A stretch of 64,000 nucleotides of DNA from Desulfobacterales bacterium (GCA_016218685.1 JACRDD010000004.1:248001-312000), one strand, 5' to 3'; positions 1 through 9,211 are shown, counted from the first letter of the stretch. A program made the numbers and translations. Notes: generated by a model not told the origin, from the letters alone.

Positions 1-737
1 CCAAAGGCCGGTAACCCCTGGCCGGTGACCGGATGTTTGCGCAGGCCGGCCACGAACTCCTTGTTGGCCGCCTTGAATTTTTCAGGATTTTTGGGGCCGC
101 GCACCGAGGTGCCGGCATCGTCGATGACGATCACCTTGACCCCCTTGGCTCCCATGACCGCGCCCACGCCGCCGCGTCCGGCATGGCGTGTGGGGCGCAG
201 CTCCATGTCGGTGAAGGCGATGGAAGCCGCGCTCAGCTTCATTTCGCCGGCCTGCCCGATGGAGATGCAGCCGATCTTGTCGCCATGTTCGGCCTTCATC
301 TTTTCCACCAGATCATAGTTGCCGAGCATTTTGAGCCCATTGGCCGGTGCGATGGTGGCGCCGTTCTTATTGATCATCACCTTGTACAGGGTGTCATCCT
401 TGGGCCTGCCCTCCAAAATGATCGCTGCATAGCCCAGCCGCGCCAGCATCTGGGAGGGTTGGCCGCCGGAATTGGCCTCCTTTATACCGCCGGTCAACGG
501 GCTCTTGCAGCCCACGGAGATGCGGCCGGACATGGCGGCCGCCGAGCCGCTGAGCAATCCCGGAGCGATGACCAATTTGTTCTCTGCGCTCAGGGCATGG
601 CAGGTGGGGGGGACCTCTTTGGAAACCACCGTGGAGGTCATGGCGCGGCCGCCCAAGCCGGCATAGGCTCCCAATGCCTCGGTCTTAAGTTCCGGCCCCT
701 TGGCCCCGCCCATATTGATACGTAGAATTTTGTCCAT
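1..737 (-). CDS. Aldehyde:ferredoxin oxidoreductase family protein, N-terminal part (cut by window edge)
   Basis: About 245 residues are visible before the gene runs off the left edge. The protein begins MDKILRINMGGAKGPELKTE and contains the family's typical N-terminal stretches (GLGGRAMTSTVV, GRISVGCKSPLTGGIKEANSGG, RHAGRGGVGAVMGAKGVK). Enzymes of this family use a tungsten or molybdenum bis-pterin cofactor and a 4Fe-4S cluster to oxidise aldehydes, reducing ferredoxin in the cytoplasm. The cluster-binding cysteines lie further on and are not visible, so the substrate class cannot be told. The ATG at 737 is preceded by AAGAGGAGG at ideal spacing. Two moeA-type genes at 26.5-29.7 kb could help supply the cofactor. 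Confidence 0.9.
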   Translation of the reverse strand, partial: MDKILRINMGGAKGPELKTEALGAYAGLGGRAMTSTVVSKEVPPTCHALSAENKLVIAPGLLSGSAAAMSGRISVGCKSPLTGGIKEANSGGQPSQMLARLGYAAIILEGRPKDDTLYKVMINKNGATIAPANGLKMLGNYDLVEKMKAEHGDKIGCISIGQAGEMKLSAASIAFTDMELRPTRHAGRGGVGAVMGAKGVKVIVIDDAGTSVRGPKNPEKFKAANKEFVAGLRKHPVTGQGLPAF

Positions 738-845
738 GGCACGCCTCCTCTTTTTTATAGTGATATGAAGAAGACTGTCGCTCTGTCTTATCGGCAATCA
801 CATCCGGCGCTGCGGTGGTACAGATCAATGGAGCCGAATGTAATG

Positions 846-874
846 TAAGTATGAGTATTTTGAGGTACTGTCAA
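846..874 (-). promoter_or_regulatory. Sigma70-type promoter of the aldehyde oxidoreductase gene
   Basis: On the minus strand TTGACA (869-874) and TACTTA (846-851) are separated by 17 bases, about 110 bases upstream of the ATG at 737. It lies beyond the serC terminator, which fits an independent transcription unit. Confidence 0.6.
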
Positions 875-1036
875 GAATTTCAAAGAATGACAGCGGCCGG
901 GCGGCTACCTGACTTCCGGGAGGCCCCAAGACCCTGGGGCGGTTGGAGGAAGAGACGGTCGGCCGGCCGAATTTGGGGGATGTGAAAGCGCCTAAGCTTA
1001 CTGGAACCGAGCGACTTTCCGTGGATCGGCCTCATC

Positions 1037-1074
1037 AAAAAAGAACCGGCGGTGCTGGAGTAGCACCACCGGTT
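1037..1074 (-). terminator. Rho-independent terminator of serC
   Basis: Arms 1044-1056 and 1062-1074 pair over 13 bases (one G-U) around a 5-base loop and are followed on the minus strand by six T residues (1037-1042). The stem begins 25 bases after the serC stop. Confidence 0.9.
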
Positions 1075-1098
1075 CATCCTTTACTTGTCGCTCTGGAA

Positions 1099-2187
1099 CT
1101 ATCCGTTCTTCTTGGCGAAGGCGTTCATGAAATCCACCAGGGTGGCTACGGATTTTTCGGAGGTGGCATTGTAGATGGACGCTCTGCAGCCGCCCACCGA
1201 GCGATGGCCCTTGAGCCCGCCCATGTCGTTGGCGCTGGCTTCGGCGATGAACTTCTTTTCCAACTCCTCGCTGGGCAGGCGGAAAGTGACATTCATCAGG
1301 GAACGGCTGTCTTTATCCGCCGTGCCCCGGTAAAAATCGCTCTGGTCAAAGAGGTTGTAGAGCAGGGCGGCTTTCTTTTGGTTGATGGTCGCCATTTTCT
1401 CCAGGCCACCCACTGTCTCCTCCAGCCATTTGAGCACCAACTGGGCCGTGTAAATGGAGAAACAGGGCGGCGTGTTGTACATGGAGTTCTGCTCGGTGTG
1501 GGTCGTGTACTTGAGCATGGTGGGCAGGTTGCCCGGCTCGAGTTTGAGCAGGTCGTCACGCACCACCACCAGGCAGACGCCGGCCGGTCCCATGTTTTTC
1601 TGGGCGCCGGCGTAGATCAGGCCGAAGCGGCTGGCGTCAAAGGGCCGCGAAAAGATATCCGAGGACATGTCGGCCACCAGGGGAACGTTGCCGGTGTCCG
1701 GGAACTGGGCCCATTGGGTTCCCTTGATGGTGTTGTTGGAGGTAATGTGCACATAGGTGGCATCTTTGGAAAAGGAGATGTTCTTGGGAATGTAGGCAAA
1801 ATTGCGGTCCTCGGAAGAGGCCACCACCTTAATGCTTTTGCCCAGCAGTTTGGCTTCCTTGATGGCTTTGGTGGACCAGGTGCCGGTGTTGACGTAGTCG
1901 GCGGTACGCCCATCGTTCAGGAAATTCATGGGAATCATGGCGAACTGCATGCTGGCGCCGCCCTGCAGGAAGGCAACTTTGTAGCGGTCGTCCAGTTTAA
2001 GCAGCCGTTTGACCCGTGCCACGGCGTCATTGATCACCTCTTCAAACCATTTGGAACGATGGCTCACTTCGGTGATGGACATGCCTGAGCCCTTGAAATC
2101 CAGGAACTCGCTTTGGATCTCTTCCAATACACTTTGGGGAAGGGCCGCTGGTCCGGCGTTAAAGTTATGAATGCGTTTCGGGCTCAT
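1099..2187 (-). CDS. serC: Phosphoserine aminotransferase
   Basis: A 362-residue pyridoxal-phosphate enzyme that makes 3-phosphoserine from 3-phosphohydroxypyruvate and glutamate in serine synthesis; it may also act in pyridoxine synthesis. Family signatures are the start (MSPKRIHNFNAGPAALPQSV), the PLP lysine segment IYAGAQKNMGPAG and the C-terminal GLKGHRSVGGCRASIYNA. The length matches the family (about 360). An upstream in-frame ATG at 2256 would add 23 unrelated residues; ATG 2187 is preferred because GGAGG lies 8 bases before it and the conserved N-terminus starts there. Single gene with its own promoter and terminator. Confidence 0.97.
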   Translation of the reverse strand: MSPKRIHNFNAGPAALPQSVLEEIQSEFLDFKGSGMSITEVSHRSKWFEEVINDAVARVKRLLKLDDRYKVAFLQGGASMQFAMIPMNFLNDGRTADYVNTGTWSTKAIKEAKLLGKSIKVVASSEDRNFAYIPKNISFSKDATYVHITSNNTIKGTQWAQFPDTGNVPLVADMSSDIFSRPFDASRFGLIYAGAQKNMGPAGVCLVVVRDDLLKLEPGNLPTMLKYTTHTEQNSMYNTPPCFSIYTAQLVLKWLEETVGGLEKMATINQKKAALLYNLFDQSDFYRGTADKDSRSLMNVTFRLPSEELEKKFIAEASANDMGGLKGHRSVGGCRASIYNATSEKSVATLVDFMNAFAKKNG

Positions 2188-2268
2188 TATGGTAACCTCC
2201 ATGTCATCTGAATTTTCGCCGTCAGGAGAGGCTGGCAGCATGCGAATTTTGGACAATAAAGCTGTCTT

Positions 2269-2296
2269 TTATCATCGAATTCGGTTTTTAAGTCAA
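2269..2296 (-). promoter_or_regulatory. Candidate promoter of serC
   Basis: TTGACT (2291-2296) and TGATAA (2269-2274) on the minus strand with a 16-base spacer, in an AT-rich stretch about 80 bases upstream of the serC start. Confidence 0.5.
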
Positions 2297-2401
2297 TAAC
2301 AAAAAGCTGTTTAAGGCGGGCAGGAGCGGCGCCTACAAGCGCATGATTCCGGAGGGCGGTTACTATCCAACGCAAGGAGTACTGCGGTGCCTTTAGAATG
2401 A

Positions 2402-2427
2402 AGGGGCCTCGCCTAAGCGAGGCCCCT
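2402..2427 (-). terminator. Strong hairpin after the secreted-protein gene
   Basis: Perfect 11-bp arms AGGGGCCTCGC / GCGAGGCCCCT around a 4-base loop, 39 bases after the stop of the gene at 2466-3209. The following T-run is poor (CTTCATT), so termination may be incomplete or bidirectional. Confidence 0.7.
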
Positions 2428-2465
2428 CTACAGGTGAATTATACTACTTTCTCTGTCTGGCTGAA

Positions 2466-3209
2466 TCAGTAGGGCAGGCCGCCGTAGGGCAATTCACCCT
2501 GACCCGATCCACCTTCGGGAGTTGTGGTTTCGCCGGCTCCAGGATCTGAAGCTTCACCTTCACCGCCTTGATCGGCGGGATCACCTTCCTCTTCGGTTGG
2601 CGGCGGCGTTGGGGTCGGCGTTGGCGTCGGGGTCGGGGTCGGTGGTGGCACGGGCGGTTCCAGAACAGGGCATCCATCCGTGTCGGTAAACCGAATAAGT
2701 TCTCGATTGAGCAGGTTTTGACTGCTCTCGGGCACAAAGAGAACGCCCTCGTCACAATCCAGATCCTCGCTGGGCACAAGCATGATCCGGGCGCCGTCCG
2801 GGTAGTTGGCGTCTTCCGCCACCGGTAGGCTGCATATATCAGCGTTGCCGGTAAAATGGATGTAACCCATGCGATTGGATTGCCCTTGTCCCAAGCAGAT
2901 CATCGCGGCCTCTTCGCCGGGGTAATAGACCAGCGTATACTCCTGGTTGCGCGCCAGGTTGAATCCGTTGAAGGCAAATTCGAACTGTGCGCCCCACTTG
3001 TTGTAACGCAATGTGCCCCAGGAAAAGAAATGAGGCATTCGATGATGATTGCCCATCGTCTGGGGGAGAAAATAAGTATATGCGATGGGTGAGCGGTTGG
3101 CCCAGTGGTGGCCGTGATGGTTTCTCGGCGGCGCGGAAAATGCGGATGTCGCCAGGACCAGGGATGACGCGATGGCCATCAGGAACGGTAAAAGATGTTT
3201 GCGACGCAT
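2466..3209 (-). CDS. Secreted protein with Pro-Thr repeat linker, function unknown
   Basis: 247 residues. A clear Sec signal peptide (MRRKHLLPFLMAIASSLVLA, cleavage near TSAFSA-PP) is followed by a His-rich stretch and a compact region to about residue 180 with several cysteines (MICLG, DICSL, LDCDE, DGCPV). Then comes a linker of about seven PT dipeptides and an acidic Gly/Glu-rich tail. I do not recognise the family. The Cys-containing domain plus PT linker suggests an exported or surface protein. It is divergent from hisD and followed by its own terminator hairpin. Confidence 0.75.
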   Translation of the reverse strand: MRRKHLLPFLMAIASSLVLATSAFSAPPRNHHGHHWANRSPIAYTYFLPQTMGNHHRMPHFFSWGTLRYNKWGAQFEFAFNGFNLARNQEYTLVYYPGEEAAMICLGQGQSNRMGYIHFTGNADICSLPVAEDANYPDGARIMLVPSEDLDCDEGVLFVPESSQNLLNRELIRFTDTDGCPVLEPPVPPPTPTPTPTPTPTPPPTEEEGDPADQGGEGEASDPGAGETTTPEGGSGQGELPYGGLPY

Positions 3210-3542
3210 ACGACAGCTCCATTCATTTGGGGTGAGTCAATCCAGGAACCAGTAGTAATTCAAATACCTCCTGCACGATCGGCCGGGGGTAGCGGCCGTC
3301 CATGGGAACTGGTCGGACAACGAGCAAAGGCTATGCCGCCACCCCTTGGGGCCCAGGTATTGGATGCGTTACCAAGGGCTTGCGAGCGCAGCAGGAGGGC
3401 CGGCGGAAAGCGGTACGATCGATCAAATGAGCATTTAAGTGCACGTTTGGTGTATCCTTTTGTATTGTCGATTTCGATGAGACCGGATTCGATCGGCCTC
3501 TCCAGCGCAGGCGTCGTCGTCCGAACCTTCGGCGATTCCCGC

Positions 3543-3571
3543 TTGACACAAATGCCTGAATTCCCCATATT
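3543..3571 (+). promoter_or_regulatory. Sigma70-type promoter of hisD
   Basis: Consensus TTGACA (3543-3548), a 17-base spacer and CATATT (3566-3571). The start codon at 3600 lies 28 bases after the -10 box. The rest of the 390-base gap (3210-3599) holds no gene I can support. Confidence 0.7.
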
Positions 3572-3599
3572 CCGACTTCACATGAAAGGGGATCGAGCG

Positions 3600-4904
3600 A
3601 TGAAGATCTTTGAGTATCCTTCCGAGGTGGCCGCCAAACGTCTCGAAAGCATAGTGGGGCGCGGCCTGGCCTATAGCCGCAAGGAGTTGACTGCGGTTCA
3701 GCGTATTCTAGAAGATGTGCGCAAAAACGGCGACCAGGCGCTGCTGGCCTATACTCGCAAATACGATGCACCCAAGATGGATCTTTCACAAATGGAAGTA
3801 TCCGCCGCCGAGATCGCCCAAGCGGCGCAAACGGTGGATCGTCCCTTCAAGAAGGCGTTGAGCCGAGCCGCGGATCAGATAGCCGATTTTCATCGCAAGC
3901 AGATGCCCCGGGCCTGGGTCGATGCCCCCCGGCCGGGAACGTTTCTCGGACAGATGGTCCATCCCGTGGATGTGGCCGGGGTTTATGTGCCAGGAGGTAA
4001 GGGAGGCGAGACGCCCCTAGTATCCTCGGTCTTGATGGGAGCCATCCCGGCCAAGATCGCAGGCGTTGGCCAGATCATCATGGTGACGCCACCCACCCAC
4101 AACGGCGGGGTCAGCCCTTACTTGCTGGCCGCCGCCCAGAAGGCCGGCGTGGATAAGGTGTATAAAGCCGGCAGTGCCTGGGCCATCGCGGCCATGGCCT
4201 TCGGAACCGCCACCATCCCCAAAGTCGATGTCATCGTGGGGCCGGGCAATATCTATGTCACGCTGGCAAAAAAGCTGGTGGCCGGCATGGTGCAAATCGA
4301 CATGATCGCCGGTCCCAGCGAGGTGTTGGTGATTGCCGACGGCCAGGCTGACCCCGAGTATGTGGCCGCCGACCTGCTCTCCCAAGCCGAGCACGATCCC
4401 CGGGCATCGGCGGTGCTGCTCACCGATGACCTGCCCCTGGCCGAAGCCGTGCGCGATGCCTTGGATCGTCAGTTGGCGCAACTGCCGCGCCGCGAAATTG
4501 CCGAGCAATCCCTGCGATCCTTTGGCGCCCTGATCGTGGTGCCGGATATGGACTGCGCCATCGACCTGGCCAATCGCATTGCTCCTGAACATCTCGAACT
4601 TCAGGTGCGCGAGCCCTTCGCCTACATCGGACGCATCCGGCATGCCGGCGCCATCTTCCTGGGCGATCATACGCCCGAGCCGGTGGGCGATTATGTGGCC
4701 GGTCCCAATCACGTGTTGCCCACGGCCGGAACCGCTCGTTTCTCTTCGGCCCTTTCGGTCCACCACTTTTTGAAACACAGCAGTATTATTCACTATACGG
4801 CGGACGCATTTCGCAAGGAGGCCAAAGACATTATCACCCTGGCCCGCATCGAAGGACTGGAGGCGCATGCGCGCACCATCGCGCTCAGACTGAAAAAAGG
4901 ATAG
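3600..4904 (+). CDS. hisD: Histidinol dehydrogenase
   Basis: 434 residues. This zinc-dependent NAD enzyme performs the last two oxidations of histidine synthesis, L-histidinol to L-histidine. Visible signatures include PGGKGGETPLVSSVLMGAIPA, VGPGNIYVTLAKK, DMIAGPSEVLV, LLSQAEHDPRA and GDYVAGPNHVLPTAGTAR, containing the glutamine/histidine metal and catalytic sites. The reading frame is open upstream to 3195, but the family N-terminus begins at MKIFEYPSE. ATG 3600 has AAAGGGGA before it and sits just after a good promoter. No other his genes are near. Confidence 0.96.
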   Translation: MKIFEYPSEVAAKRLESIVGRGLAYSRKELTAVQRILEDVRKNGDQALLAYTRKYDAPKMDLSQMEVSAAEIAQAAQTVDRPFKKALSRAADQIADFHRKQMPRAWVDAPRPGTFLGQMVHPVDVAGVYVPGGKGGETPLVSSVLMGAIPAKIAGVGQIIMVTPPTHNGGVSPYLLAAAQKAGVDKVYKAGSAWAIAAMAFGTATIPKVDVIVGPGNIYVTLAKKLVAGMVQIDMIAGPSEVLVIADGQADPEYVAADLLSQAEHDPRASAVLLTDDLPLAEAVRDALDRQLAQLPRREIAEQSLRSFGALIVVPDMDCAIDLANRIAPEHLELQVREPFAYIGRIRHAGAIFLGDHTPEPVGDYVAGPNHVLPTAGTARFSSALSVHHFLKHSSIIHYTADAFRKEAKDIITLARIEGLEAHARTIALRLKKG

Positions 4905-4919
4905 AAGGGACATCGCCGG

Positions 4920-4962
4920 AGAGTCGGAGGGAATGGTTTGACACCGCGTTCCTCCGGCTCTA
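4920..4962 (+). terminator. Possible terminator hairpin of hisD
   Basis: AGAGTCGGAGGGA and TTCCTCCGGCTCT form an imperfect 13-bp stem with a 17-base loop, 15 bases after the hisD stop. There is no good T-run. Confidence 0.4.
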
Positions 4963-5143
4963 TTCTGAAAAACGATCAGCGGAATCTTACCCCCTGCGCT
5001 TCCAAGTTCTGGTTCGACCCTCTTCGGATCTCCTCTTTTGCCTGGCTTGAAACGATACGCAACCGAAAGTTGCGGCACACCCTGAAACTTAAGATCATCC
5101 GCACTTTTCAGACCCTCTGGCGGGCGCGGAAAGGAGGGCCAAG

Positions 5144-6163
5144 ATGGCCCAAATGCTTCAAGACAATCCCACCAACATTCTGGTGGTGGACGACGAAGAG
5201 GCCATTGGCCGAATGTTGCAGACCGGCATTCAAATGGCGGGATACCATTGCCTGGCGGCCGACAGCCCCGGTTCGGCCCTGCGGCTGCTGGCCGAGCATC
5301 ACGTGGACGTGATGGTCGCCGACATCCGGATGCCCGAAATGAGCGGCATCGAGTTGGGGCGCATCGTCAAGGCCCGCTATGACGCCGATGTCATCATCAT
5401 GACCGGCTACGTGGACGACTTCAACTATGAAGATATCGTCCAGCAGGGCGCCAGCGATTTCATTCAAAAGCCGGTGCGCATCGCAGAGTTCATCGCGCGG
5501 TTGAAGCGGGTGATCGGTGAAAGGGCTTCCAGGCAAGGCCGGCTCCAGGCCCTGCGCGATCTCGAGCTGAATCTAGATAAGCTTCGCCGAGCCATGGAAG
5601 GGATCGTGCAGGCCATTTCGGTGGTGGTCGAAAAGCGCGATCCCTATACCGCCGGTCACCAGCAGCGGGTAGCCGAACTGGCTTGCGCCGTGGCCCGGGA
5701 ATTGGGCCTGAGCGACGATGATATTTATGGCCTGCGCATGGCCAGCGTGATCCATGATTTAGGAAAGATCACCGTTCCAGACGGCATTCTGGCCAGACCC
5801 GGACGGCTATCCGACCTGGAATACCAGTTGATCAAGAATCACGTCCAGGCCGGGTACGATATCCTCAAGCAGATCGAGTTTCCCTGGCCCCTGGCCGACA
5901 TCATTTTGCAGCACCACGAGCGCCTGGACGGCAGCGGCTACCCCCATGGGCTGCGCAACGAAGAGATCATGATCCAGGCCCGCATCCTCTCGGTGGCCGA
6001 TGTGTTCGAAACCATGGCTTCGCATCGGCCCTATCGACCTTCCCTGGGCCTGCAGCGCGCGGTGGATGAACTGCGCGACAATAGCGGAACGCTCTATGAT
6101 CCACAGGTGGTGTCGGTATTTTTGCGGTTGGTCGAGGAGGGGCGATTTCCGGACTATCATTAA
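5144..6163 (+). CDS. Response regulator with HD-GYP domain (probable cyclic-di-GMP phosphodiesterase)
   Basis: 339 residues. Residues 10-125 are a receiver domain (ILVVDDEEA; phospho-acceptor Asp60 in VADIRMPEMSG; switch Lys in FIQKPV). A helical linker leads to an HD-GYP domain at about 165-335 with His204-Asp205 in VIHDLGK, HHERLDGSGYP and VADVFETMASHRPYR. Such domains hydrolyse cyclic-di-GMP in a bimetal site, here probably under control of an unseen sensor kinase. AAAGGAGGG precedes the ATG. It is convergent with another receiver gene at 6221-6604. Confidence 0.93.
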   Translation: MAQMLQDNPTNILVVDDEEAIGRMLQTGIQMAGYHCLAADSPGSALRLLAEHHVDVMVADIRMPEMSGIELGRIVKARYDADVIIMTGYVDDFNYEDIVQQGASDFIQKPVRIAEFIARLKRVIGERASRQGRLQALRDLELNLDKLRRAMEGIVQAISVVVEKRDPYTAGHQQRVAELACAVARELGLSDDDIYGLRMASVIHDLGKITVPDGILARPGRLSDLEYQLIKNHVQAGYDILKQIEFPWPLADIILQHHERLDGSGYPHGLRNEEIMIQARILSVADVFETMASHRPYRPSLGLQRAVDELRDNSGTLYDPQVVSVFLRLVEEGRFPDYH

Positions 6164-6174
6164 ATTAAACCGCA

Positions 6175-6202
6175 GTGGGCACTGCATTCCGACCGTGCCC
6201 AC
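6175..6202. terminator. Hairpin between convergent response-regulator genes
   Basis: GTGGGCAC (6175-6182) and GTGCCCAC (6195-6202) form an 8-bp stem in the 57-base gap between two convergent stops. There is no T-run; it may slow both transcripts. Confidence 0.4.
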
Positions 6203-6220
6203 GAGGCGGTACTGGTCTTA

Positions 6221-6604
6221 TCACAATGCGGGCGCCCCCGCGGCCAATATGTGGCCCACCATCCGAATAATCCCTTCGATGCTGTTGCCTTTTTTCTCCA
6301 CGAAATAGACCCCGTTCCCGTTAAGGGATTGTAGCTCGTCACAGGGATGGCTGTGCACGAGAATGGGGATGGAGGGAATGTGTTGGCGCAGGTGTTCGAA
6401 CAGGTCCCCGGCTTCCGTATCGGGCAGGTCCAGATCCAGAATCGCCAGGTCCAGGGAGGCATGACGGTCGATCCAGAAGAGTACCTGGCGACCATTTTCG
6501 GCCAGCAGCACCTCGTAGCCGGCATTGGTCAGCTCCCTTTGCAAAAATCGGCGCACGTAGGGGTTACGGTCTGCGATAAGAATGGTCGGTAAGTTTTTCA
6601 CCAT
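6221..6604 (-). CDS. Single-domain response regulator (receiver only)
   Basis: 127 residues forming one CheY-like receiver domain: ILIADRNPYVRR (acidic pocket), phospho-acceptor Asp57 in AILDLDLPD, VHSHP at the Thr/Ser position and the switch lysine in VEKKG. No output domain is present, so it probably acts by protein contact or phosphotransfer. The frame is open to 6868, but that extension overlaps the divergent gene at 6846. ATG 6604 has GAGAGG 4 bases before it and begins right at the fold, so I take it as the start. Confidence 0.82.
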   Translation of the reverse strand: MVKNLPTILIADRNPYVRRFLQRELTNAGYEVLLAENGRQVLFWIDRHASLDLAILDLDLPDTEAGDLFEHLRQHIPSIPILVHSHPCDELQSLNGNGVYFVEKKGNSIEGIIRMVGHILAAGAPAL

Positions 6605-6845
6605 TGGCCTCTCGATCGAGCTAACAGCACGCGCAGCAAACCTTGTGCCACTAAGACGGACGCTGTTTCTTTTCCGGAAAAGGCGCTCGCCTTCAGTCTT
6701 TGCGCCCCGGTTGAAACGCCCAGGGCGATCTCCCGAAGAAGATCCGATGTCCAAAATTTTTACAATTTGTAAAACAACCCATATATGGACTTTGGGCAGA
6801 ATTTGTGTTAGTTTCGCGCTACTTACATCATATTGCGGCTGACGG

Positions 6846-9185
6846 ATGGAATCTCTGAATATGTTCAAAACTTTCTTTCAACCCAGACCCCTGCCGCCGC
6901 TCGACGACTTCGCCCTGAAAGATTACAACGTTTCTTTTTCCCTGGAACGCCTCGTGCCGGGTGTGGACAACATCCGCAGCGATGTCCTGGTCAGCCCCGT
7001 TTTCACCAGCGCCACGCGCAAGCTCGTCGCCCAGCTCGTTGCCCGCCACGCCGGTGTCGAAAAGAGAGGCGGCACGGATTCTGCGCCGGTCAGCTTGATC
7101 AAGGAGGTGGGCAGTTACAAGCAGCTCTACAAGGAAGTAATGGTGGACGCGGTCAACAAGGCCAAGGCCCGCCACGAACCCCAGATCGAATACCTGGCCC
7201 AGGCGGCCGTCATCAAAATGCTGCTGGAGGAGATCCGGTTGCAGTACGACCATCTGGTCGGCAGCATGAAAAAGACGGTGCGCAAAACGGATTTGACCGT
7301 GCACAACGACTGGACCGAAGCGCCCAAACTCAAAGATAAACTGCAACTGATCATGCAGGATCGGGAGACGATTCTCCAGCGGGTGGGCCTCGAGATCTGC
7401 GGCTACTGGGTCGAGCTGGAGCGCAAGGAGATCCGGGTGATGCGCGAAGCCATCTTCGGCAATCGCTCGACCTTCTTCGAAGACCTGCTCACGACGCCTT
7501 TGCTGCATGTGCAAAATCCGGAGAATGAGATCTTCATGCTCGGCGAATTCGACATCGCCCTGGGGCGGCGCGTTGAAGACCCGGACAAATACGGAAACCT
7601 GCTCTTCTTCATCCGGCAGCTGTTCCATCAGGTGAACCAACAATCTTCTCCTGAACACAAAGCCCACCTGGACAAGCGCTTGCCGGCCTCAGACATAGAG
7701 CTGACGGAGCTTTCGGAGAGCGACCAAAAGGCTTATTCACAGAAGATAGATGGCTGGCTGCGCTGTTTGGGCAACATGGATGTCTTGCTCAACTGGCAGC
7801 GCACCCATGCGGAGTGGCAGACGGCCAAAAAGCAAAAGGCCGACCCGGCCGAGGTCGCCCGTCTCAAACAACTGGCGCTCAAGCAAAAGACGGTGCTCGA
7901 TTTCTTCTACACCCAATTCCGCCAGAAGGGTGTCATTGAGCGCATCGCGGCCTCCTACGAAATGCAGCCCGAGTACCTGGAGTACTGCCCGCCGCTGGTA
8001 CCCCAGCAGATCATGCAGTACCTGGTCATGCCCAAGGCGCGCAAGGCCATCAAGGCGCGCTTGAAGCGATTGACCAACGTCTATGGCCGCGAATTTTCAC
8101 TAGCCCCCTTGAACCGGAAGATCAAGGCCATGGAGCAGATGTCGGCCGCCAAGAGCAAGGCCTATCTGATACGATTTCTGAACGGTTTCGCGCGCTATCA
8201 TCGCGATTTGAGCAACATCGCCATCATGCGGGAGGCCATGGAGCGGGCGCACCTGGCCGTCGAAGAGAAGACCGTCACCCTCTCCAGGGAGAACAACACG
8301 CTCTACGAATTCTTGCTGAGCCACGAGCAGGAGACCTCTAAAAAGCCGATTATCAATCATGTGGTCGTCAAGGCCGATGTGCGCGGCTCGACCGACATCA
8401 CGCACCGCATGAACGAGCGTGGGCTGAACCCGGCTTCCTACTTCAGTCTCAACTTTTTCGATCCCATCTCAGAGATCCTCTCGGAATACGACGCCGCCAA
8501 AGTCTTCATCGAAGGCGACGCCGTTATCCTGTCGATCTTCGAAAGGGAGGACACCCCCAGCGATTGGTACGGGGTGGCGCGGGCCTGCGGCATCGCCATC
8601 AACATGTTGATCATCATCCAGCGTTACAATGAGAAGAGCCGCCACAACGAACTGCCCATCCTCGAGCTGGGCATCGGCATCAGTTACCTGGACAAGGCCC
8701 CCACATTTCTCTTCGACGGCAACAACCGCATCATGATCTCGCCGGCCATCAACCACGCGGACCGCTTGTCGAGCTGCTCCAAGAATGCGCGCAAAGTGTT
8801 CGCCCGCGACCGGGGGCCTTTCAATCTTTATGTGGTTCAGAATAAGTCCGAAGAAGAGTTGGCGGCCACGGCCGACGATCTCAATGTGCGTTATAACGTC
8901 AACGGCATCGAGTTGAGCCCCGCCGGCTTCGAAAAACTTTCCAAGGAGATCGACTTGAAGGTGCTGCCTGCCGAAATTCGTGACCTGCACGGCAACAAGG
9001 TCACCCTTTACGTCGGAAAGTTTCCCACCAAGAGCAACCGCTACCAGCGCCTCATCGTACGCGAATCCCAGATCCCCGTGGTCGATCCCCAAACCTTGAA
9101 AATGCTGCGGATTTCATCGCGCAAATACTACGAAGTGTGCACCCATCCCAAGCTCTTCCAACTGGCCCGCGAAACGCAGGTCTGA
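6846..9185 (+). CDS. Large protein with C-terminal class III nucleotide-cyclase-like domain
   Basis: 779 residues without signal peptide. Residues 1-490 are largely helical and charged, and I recognise no domain there. Residues about 503-690 resemble a class III adenylate/guanylate cyclase homology domain: KADVRGSTDIT gives a first metal aspartate (Asp511), IEGDAVILSIF the second (Asp558), and AINHADRLSS the transition-state Asn636 and Arg640. The set of metal and transition-state residues therefore looks intact, but purine-specifying residues cannot be assigned by eye. About 90 further residues follow. It is divergent from the receiver gene, so both may belong to one signalling unit. Activity is an inference. 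Confidence 0.7.
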   Translation: MESLNMFKTFFQPRPLPPLDDFALKDYNVSFSLERLVPGVDNIRSDVLVSPVFTSATRKLVAQLVARHAGVEKRGGTDSAPVSLIKEVGSYKQLYKEVMVDAVNKAKARHEPQIEYLAQAAVIKMLLEEIRLQYDHLVGSMKKTVRKTDLTVHNDWTEAPKLKDKLQLIMQDRETILQRVGLEICGYWVELERKEIRVMREAIFGNRSTFFEDLLTTPLLHVQNPENEIFMLGEFDIALGRRVEDPDKYGNLLFFIRQLFHQVNQQSSPEHKAHLDKRLPASDIELTELSESDQKAYSQKIDGWLRCLGNMDVLLNWQRTHAEWQTAKKQKADPAEVARLKQLALKQKTVLDFFYTQFRQKGVIERIAASYEMQPEYLEYCPPLVPQQIMQYLVMPKARKAIKARLKRLTNVYGREFSLAPLNRKIKAMEQMSAAKSKAYLIRFLNGFARYHRDLSNIAIMREAMERAHLAVEEKTVTLSRENNTLYEFLLSHEQETSKKPIINHVVVKADVRGSTDITHRMNERGLNPASYFSLNFFDPISEILSEYDAAKVFIEGDAVILSIFEREDTPSDWYGVARACGIAINMLIIIQRYNEKSRHNELPILELGIGISYLDKAPTFLFDGNNRIMISPAINHADRLSSCSKNARKVFARDRGPFNLYVVQNKSEEELAATADDLNVRYNVNGIELSPAGFEKLSKEIDLKVLPAEIRDLHGNKVTLYVGKFPTKSNRYQRLIVRESQIPVVDPQTLKMLRISSRKYYEVCTHPKLFQLARETQV

Positions 9186-9211
9186 TGTTTACTACCGATG
9201 CGTTCTGCGCG

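Noticed and set aside
33-725. Open frame of 230 codons on the plus strand at the left edge
   Set aside because: It is antisense to the aldehyde oxidoreductase, whose protein sequence is clearly recognisable on the minus strand.
943-2088. 381-codon plus-strand frame
   Set aside because: Antisense shadow of serC; rich in His and Gly without any domain.
3195-3599. N-terminal extension of hisD
   Set aside because: Extends over the hisD promoter and gives no conserved sequence; the ribosome site and family start lie at 3600.
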